Shown: piece after piece, positions 60,134 through 64,000 of the stretch
How positions within the stretch are numbered: position 1 is the stretch's first letter
How the letters are laid out: each line of letters opens with the position of its first letter
Made by a program: the position numbers and the translations under genes
Assembly: GCF_021864535.1 (NCBI RefSeq)
Contig: NZ_JAKJIC010000015.1
Location: 1 to 64,000, forward strand
Reading direction: 5' to 3'
Length of the DNA stretch: 64,000 nucleotides
Source of the DNA: Oryzibacter oryziterrae
GTDB taxonomy: Bacteria; Pseudomonadota; Alphaproteobacteria; Rhizobiales; Pleomorphomonadaceae
Notes under the pieces: generated by a model
What the model was told of the DNA's origin: nothing
Seen by the model: the letters and a program-made list of their open reading frames with translations, nothing else
Database searches by the model: none

Positions 60134-61558
60134 TCAGGTCGCCGTGCCGCCGACGGTCACCGCGTCGATGCGCAGCGACGGCTGGCCGACGCCGACGGGC
60201 ACGCCCTGCCCGGCCTTGCCACACATGCCGACGCCCTTGTCGATCTCCATGTCGTTGCCGACCATGGAGACGCGCTTCATGGCATCCGGGCCGTTGCCGA
60301 TGAGCATGGCGCCCTTGATGGGTTCCTCGACCTTGCCGTTGCGCACGCGGTAAGCCTCGGTGCAATCGAAGACGAACTTGCCGGAGGTGATGTCGACCTG
60401 GCCGCCGGAGAAGGCGACGGCATAGATGCCGTCCTTGACGGAGGCGAGGATTTCCTCGCGCGTCTTGTCGCCGGAGAGCATGTAGGTGTTGGTCATGCGC
60501 GGCATGGGCACATGGGCATAGGACTGGCGGCGGCCGTTGCCGGTGGAGGCCGCGCCCATCAGGCGGGCGTTCTGGCGGTCCTGCATGTAGCCGACCAGCC
60601 GGCCGTTCTCGATCAGCGTGGTGCGCTGGCTGGGCGTGCCCTCGTCGTCGATGGTCAGCGAGCCGCGCGCGTCGGGGATCGTGCCGTCATCGACGATGGT
60701 CACGCCTGGGGCGGCAACCATTTCGCCCATGAGACCGGCAAAGGCGGAGGTCTTCTTGCGGTTGAAGTCGCCCTCGAGGCCGTGGCCGACCGCTTCGTGC
60801 AGGAGCACGCCGGGCCAGCCGGGTCCGAGCACCACGTCGAAGGTGCCGGCGGGAGCGGGCTTGGCTTCGAGATTGACCAAGGCCTGGCGCAGCGCCTCGT
60901 CGACGGCGGCGTGCCAGCGGTCGGGCGTGATGAAGGGGGCGAGATTGAGCCGGCCGCCCTCGCCGAAACCGCCGCTTTCCTGCCGATCGCCCTCACCGAC
61001 GATGACGGAGACGTTGATGCGGACGAGCGGGCGGACGTCGCGGACGCGGGTGCCGTCGGCGCGCAGGATCTCCACCACCTTGTGCGAGGCGGCAACGGAG
61101 GCGGACACCTGACGGACGCGCGGATCGCGGGCGCGGGCATAGGCGTCGATCTCGGAGAGCAGTGCCACCTTGTCGGCGAAGATGGGCGATAGCAGCGGAT
61201 TCTCGTCGCCGTAGAGCTTGACGTTGGTGGCGCGCGGCGGCGCGGACATGGTGCCGGAATAGCCCGAGGCGACAGCGCGGACGGCGTCGGCGGCGCGTTT
61301 CAGCGCCTTTTCGGAGATGTCGTCGGCATGGGCATAGCCGACGGACTCGCCGGCAACCGAGCGCAGGCCGAAGCCCTGGTTGACGTCATAGGTGGCAGCC
61401 TTGAGGCGGCCGTTGTCGAAGGCCAGCACCTCGCCCTGGGCGCGCTCCAGATAGAGCTCGCCGTCATCGGCGCCAGCAAGGGCGTCGGCAACGATGCGGT
61501 GCGCGGCGTCGGGATCGAGGCCGGTCAGGGCGAAAAGATCATGGGAATCAACGGTCAT
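60134..61558 (-). CDS. tldD: TldD metalloprotease subunit
   Basis: The 474-residue protein is the catalytic half of the TldD/TldE protease. The metal site HEAVGHGLEGD (an HExxxH motif) is intact, with FNRKKTSAF after it; ELYLERAQGEVLAFDNGRLK and VSMVGNDMEIDKGVGMCGK are further marks. Its partner PmbA/TldE is at 49219-50562. I chose the ATG at 61558, skipping a 21-codon upstream extension. The tldD-to-coxB neighbourhood is typical of Hyphomicrobiales. Confidence 0.95.
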   Translation of the reverse strand: MTVDSHDLFALTGLDPDAAHRIVADALAGADDGELYLERAQGEVLAFDNGRLKAATYDVNQGFGLRSVAGESVGYAHADDISEKALKRAADAVRAVASGYSGTMSAPPRATNVKLYGDENPLLSPIFADKVALLSEIDAYARARDPRVRQVSASVAASHKVVEILRADGTRVRDVRPLVRINVSVIVGEGDRQESGGFGEGGRLNLAPFITPDRWHAAVDEALRQALVNLEAKPAPAGTFDVVLGPGWPGVLLHEAVGHGLEGDFNRKKTSAFAGLMGEMVAAPGVTIVDDGTIPDARGSLTIDDEGTPSQRTTLIENGRLVGYMQDRQNARLMGAASTGNGRRQSYAHVPMPRMTNTYMLSGDKTREEILASVKDGIYAVAFSGGQVDITSGKFVFDCTEAYRVRNGKVEEPIKGAMLIGNGPDAMKRVSMVGNDMEIDKGVGMCGKAGQGVPVGVGQPSLRIDAVTVGGTAT

Positions 61559-61592
61559 CGACACACTGCAGTCCGGTCTTCGAGGGGGCTCT

Positions 61593-62201
61593 TCAATAGA
61601 GCGTTGCCCGGTAGCGCTCAAGCATTTCCGCCTGGGTCTCGGCCTGGTCGAGGCCGAGCTGATCGCGCATCATCTCGCCCATGGAGGGCAGGATCGCGCG
61701 GTCGACACGGTTCTCAGCGGACCAGAGATGCGAGCGCATGAGGGCCTTGGCACAATGCAGGTAAACCTCGGCGACCGCAATGACCAGCACCGTCTTCGGT
61801 AACTTTCCCGCGACCTCGAAGCGGGCGAGGAGGTCCGGATCGGTCTCGATGGTGGCGTGGCCGTTGATGCGCAGCGTCTCGTCGACACCGGGAACCATGA
61901 AGAGCAGGCCGACGCCGGGATTATCCAAGATGTTGAGAAGACTGTCCAATCGGTTGTTGCCGGCGCGATCGGGCAGAAGCAGCGTGCGATCGTCGGCGAC
62001 CGCGACGAAGCCCGGCGCGTCGCCACGCGGGGTGACGTCGCCCAGGCCGTCGGCCCCATGGGTGGACAGAAGGCAGAAGGGCGAGAGCTCGATGAAGCGG
62101 CGGGCATGGCGGTCGAGCGCGGGCAGGACCTTGCGGCGGGAGCGCTCGCGCGCATCGCCATAGAGGGCGCGCAGGGATGCTGTGTCACGGATGGCAGACA
62201 T
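61593..62201 (-). CDS. Pyridoxamine 5'-phosphate oxidase-family FMN-binding protein
   Basis: The 202-residue split-barrel protein has SPFCLLSTHGADGLGDVTPRGD, LLPDRAGNNRLDSLLNILDNPGVGLLF and the ETLRINGHATIETDPDLL dimer region, as in general-purpose FMN-binding PPOX proteins of unknown substrate. GGAGG lies four bases before the ATG. It is not PdxH itself. Confidence 0.9.
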   Translation of the reverse strand: MSAIRDTASLRALYGDARERSRRKVLPALDRHARRFIELSPFCLLSTHGADGLGDVTPRGDAPGFVAVADDRTLLLPDRAGNNRLDSLLNILDNPGVGLLFMVPGVDETLRINGHATIETDPDLLARFEVAGKLPKTVLVIAVAEVYLHCAKALMRSHLWSAENRVDRAILPSMGEMMRDQLGLDQAETQAEMLERYRATLY

Positions 62202-62307
62202 GTCACCTCCAGGTCACCGAAGGACCGGCGTTTTGTCGCGCGAATGTCGCGCTTCGTGCGCATAGGCCACCAGACACGCCAGAAGCCGTCGCCCGGCGTG
62301 GGGCGCC

Positions 62308-62835
62308 TCACGGCAAGGCGGCGTAGCCTTCCTTGAAGCCCTTGAGCGAGACGGGAATGCCGATGCCGTTCTCGGGCGAGTCGTAGATGACGAAGAGCGC
62401 CTTCTGGCCGGTGGAGAGCTGGTTGATCAGATCGTCCTGCAGGATCACCTCGGCATAGCAGCCGCGGGCGCGGCAACGGACGAAGCCGGCGCGGCCGATA
62501 TCCTTGTCGTCGATCCGCAGGCCGAGGCCGGCCATGAGATAGACGCCGAGCGGGGCGAGCACGCGCATGATGCGCGCCTTCTTGTCCACGGTCTTCACGA
62601 TGAGGACGGAGAGGCCGATGTTGTCGCGATCCTCGGCGGTGACGTTCTGCACCATGGCGCATTGCTTGTCGCGGGCGCCGACCGGCTGATCGCAGCGGAT
62701 CTGCCAGTCGCCGAAAACCTGCTCGACCTTGCCGTCGGAAAACTCCTGGGCGGCGGCAGGTGTGGAAATCCCTGCAAAGGACGAAAGGACCAGCGAAAGG
62801 GACAGGAGGGTGGAAAGGGCGCGCTTCGACTGCAT
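62308..62835 (-). CDS. Invasion-associated locus B (IalB) family protein
   Basis: The 175-residue precursor has a signal peptide (about 1-29, STPAAAQEF) and an IalB core: FGDWQIRCDQ, KQCAMVQNVT, GVYLMAGLGLRIDDKDIGRAGFVRCRARGCYAEV and VSLKGFKEGYAAL, with four cysteines for disulfides. The family is periplasmic and common in Hyphomicrobiales; the name comes from Bartonella, and no virulence role is implied here. I chose the ATG at 62835, skipping a long upstream extension. Confidence 0.9.
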   Translation of the reverse strand: MQSKRALSTLLSLSLVLSSFAGISTPAAAQEFSDGKVEQVFGDWQIRCDQPVGARDKQCAMVQNVTAEDRDNIGLSVLIVKTVDKKARIMRVLAPLGVYLMAGLGLRIDDKDIGRAGFVRCRARGCYAEVILQDDLINQLSTGQKALFVIYDSPENGIGIPVSLKGFKEGYAALP

Positions 62836-63320
62836 CGAACGATCTCGTGGTTCCGTCTGGTCCAAATACCGGCAGAGCGACTGAGCGCTGCCCGGCGCAA
62901 GCAAAACCCGCCAAATGCGGCGAATCAACGAATTACGATCTTTATACACGCAATTTTCCGCGCCCGCGTCGATCCCGTGCCGCCTGAAGGCGACGCACCG
63001 CAAGCGCGTCCCAACGTCACGCTTGCAAGGTGAGAATGCCATTGCGAATGACTTGCATATGTGGTTTTTTACGTAGGATGTTTGATCCAGATCAAGGCGC
63101 GAAACGATTTTCCTCATGGGAGAACGCGTTTTGAATCAAGGGCTCCACCGGAGACGGCAAGGCGCTCGGGCAGAGGAGAGCCCTGGGAATCACGGCATCG
63201 GGGCGACCGGCCGAAAGGCGGGAGAACGGGCCCCCGATCCGTCTGGATCAAAGTTGGGAAAGCACCGCGAAGCCGCAGCCGGCGCGACGGCTCGGAGCGG
63301 CGGGGAATGGAGGGGGAACC
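62836..63320. other. Divergent ialB/coxB intergenic region
   Basis: This 485-base region holds the coxB promoter area with an FNR/FixK box near 63082, and must also contain the ialB promoter. The frames open across it on both strands lack protein-like sequence. No RNA gene or known repeat was seen. Confidence 0.4.
63082..63095 (+). promoter_or_regulatory. FNR/FixK box upstream of coxB
   Basis: TTGAT-CCAG-ATCAA matches the full FNR/FixK/Anr consensus TTGAT-N4-ATCAA. It lies 226 bases before the coxB start codon, so oxygen-responsive control of the aa3-type oxidase is likely; whether it activates or represses depends on the unknown start site. Confidence 0.65.
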
Positions 63321-64000
63321 GTGTTCAGATCCGCAAATCGCCTGTATGGGGCGATCATTGCTGCAGGCACCTGCCTTGTATCGACCCAAGCTTGGGCAGA
63401 GGCCCAGCCGTGGGGCACCTATCTTCAGCCTGCCGACACGCAGGTGGCGGAGGATATCCACACCTTCGGCGCCCTGACCTTCTGGATCGTCGGCATCATC
63501 ACGCTGTTCGTGCTGGGGCTGCTGGTCTACGTGGTGGTGCGCTTCAACGCCAAGGCCAACCCGGTTCCGTCCAAGACCTCGCACAACACCATGATCGAGG
63601 TGGTCTGGACCATCGCGCCGATCATGATCCTGCTGATCATCGCCGTGCCGTCGTTCCGCCTGCTCTATGAAGAGCTGGTGATCCCCGACGCCAAGATGAC
63701 CATCAAGGTGACGGCCAACAAGTGGTACTGGAACTACGAGTATCCCGAACAGGGCGACATCTCCTTCGACAGCTACATGCTGAAGGACGAAGAGCGGACC
63801 GATCCGGTGAAGCAGCCGCGCCTCTTGGCCGTGGACTCGCCGCTGGTGCTGCCGGTGGGTGAGGTGATCCGCATCCAGGTGACGGCCACCGACGTGATCC
63901 ACTCCTTCGCCATGCAGCCCTTCGGCGTGAAGATCGACGCCATTCCCGGTCGCCTCAACGAAAGCTGGTTCAAGATCGAGAACGCCGGCACCTTCTACGG
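63321..64000 (+). CDS. coxB: Cytochrome c oxidase subunit II, cut by the window edge
   Basis: The first 226 codons of the aa3-type oxidase subunit that receives electrons from cytochrome c are present. A signal peptide (about 1-26, STQAWA), two membrane helices (about 48-72 and 92-113) and the start of the cupredoxin domain are visible: ANKWYWNYEYPE and ATDVIHSFAMQPFGVKIDAIPGRLNESWF. The CuA-binding cysteines lie beyond the edge. The start is GTG at 63321, with a GGAGG seven bases upstream. Confidence 0.95.
   Translation, partial: MFRSANRLYGAIIAAGTCLVSTQAWAEAQPWGTYLQPADTQVAEDIHTFGALTFWIVGIITLFVLGLLVYVVVRFNAKANPVPSKTSHNTMIEVVWTIAPIMILLIIAVPSFRLLYEELVIPDAKMTIKVTANKWYWNYEYPEQGDISFDSYMLKDEERTDPVKQPRLLAVDSPLVLPVGEVIRIQVTATDVIHSFAMQPFGVKIDAIPGRLNESWFKIENAGTFY

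Noticed and set aside
1-64000. tRNA, rRNA or integrated mobile element
   Set aside because: No cloverleaf, rRNA segment, integrase, transposase or phage gene was recognised in any intergenic gap or frame.

Overview
This 64 kb window comes from the chromosome of a G+C-rich alphaproteobacterium, most likely of the order Hyphomicrobiales (Rhizobiales). The placement rests on the Omp2/RopA-type porin, an IalB-family protein, short conserved proteins I recognise as DUF2093, DUF4170 and DUF6101 types, the orders ispH-thrB-rnhA and tldD...ialB-coxB, a tandem glycine riboswitch ahead of gcvT, and a textbook CtrA box. The family is not certain from sequence alone; a Pleomorphomonas-like organism is a guess. 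No tRNA, rRNA, insertion sequence, prophage or CRISPR array was seen.

Layout. 0-5 kb: envelope block on the minus strand: a large BON/OmpA-like protein, a previously hidden 31-residue membrane peptide, a membrane-anchored helix-hairpin-helix protein, and a porin. 5.9-15.4 kb: the most unusual region. A plus-strand operon (OmpA-like protein, two secreted caspase-fold proteases, histidine phosphatase, PEP-mutase-like enzyme) converges on a minus-strand set (DUF4384-like periplasmic protein, membrane protein with a Lon-like Ser/Lys protease domain, two unknown proteins). 15.5-20 kb: LysE exporter with divergent LysR regulator, diheme cytochrome c, TerB/DnaJ protein, then a repeat-rich strip. 20-28 kb: transaldolase, small metabolic and repair genes, a PQQ-like propeller protein, AMP nucleosidase, HAD phosphatase. 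28.4-30.4 kb: FliK-like and FlhB-C-like pair. 30.5-35.9 kb: complete glycine cleavage operon gcvT-gcvH-gcvPA-gcvPB under a tandem glycine riboswitch. 36-39.5 kb: a lipoprotein and two tandem-duplicated secreted proteins; the duplication also copied the start of ispH. 39.5-48.9 kb: ispH-thrB-rnhA-lipid kinase, peroxiredoxin, DsbD-like protein, YqgE, purD, a HEPN/Abi protein overlapping ubiA. 49.2-56.8 kb: pmbA, an inositol-phosphatase-family gene, then a lipid A/Kdo cluster (MsbA-like ABC exporter, acyltransferase, waaA, lpxK). 57-64 kb: MATE and TerC membrane proteins, HAD hydrolase, tldD, PPOX, ialB, and coxB (cut by the window edge) behind an FNR/FixK box.

Two themes stand out. First, the caspase/OmpA/Lon-like locus looks like an undescribed envelope protease module. 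Second, at least four families of inverted-pair palindromic repeats (REPIN/MITE-like), two tandem-repeat blocks and a 1.4-kb gene duplication show unusual small-scale intergenic remodelling, including repeats inserted between genes of the gcv operon.
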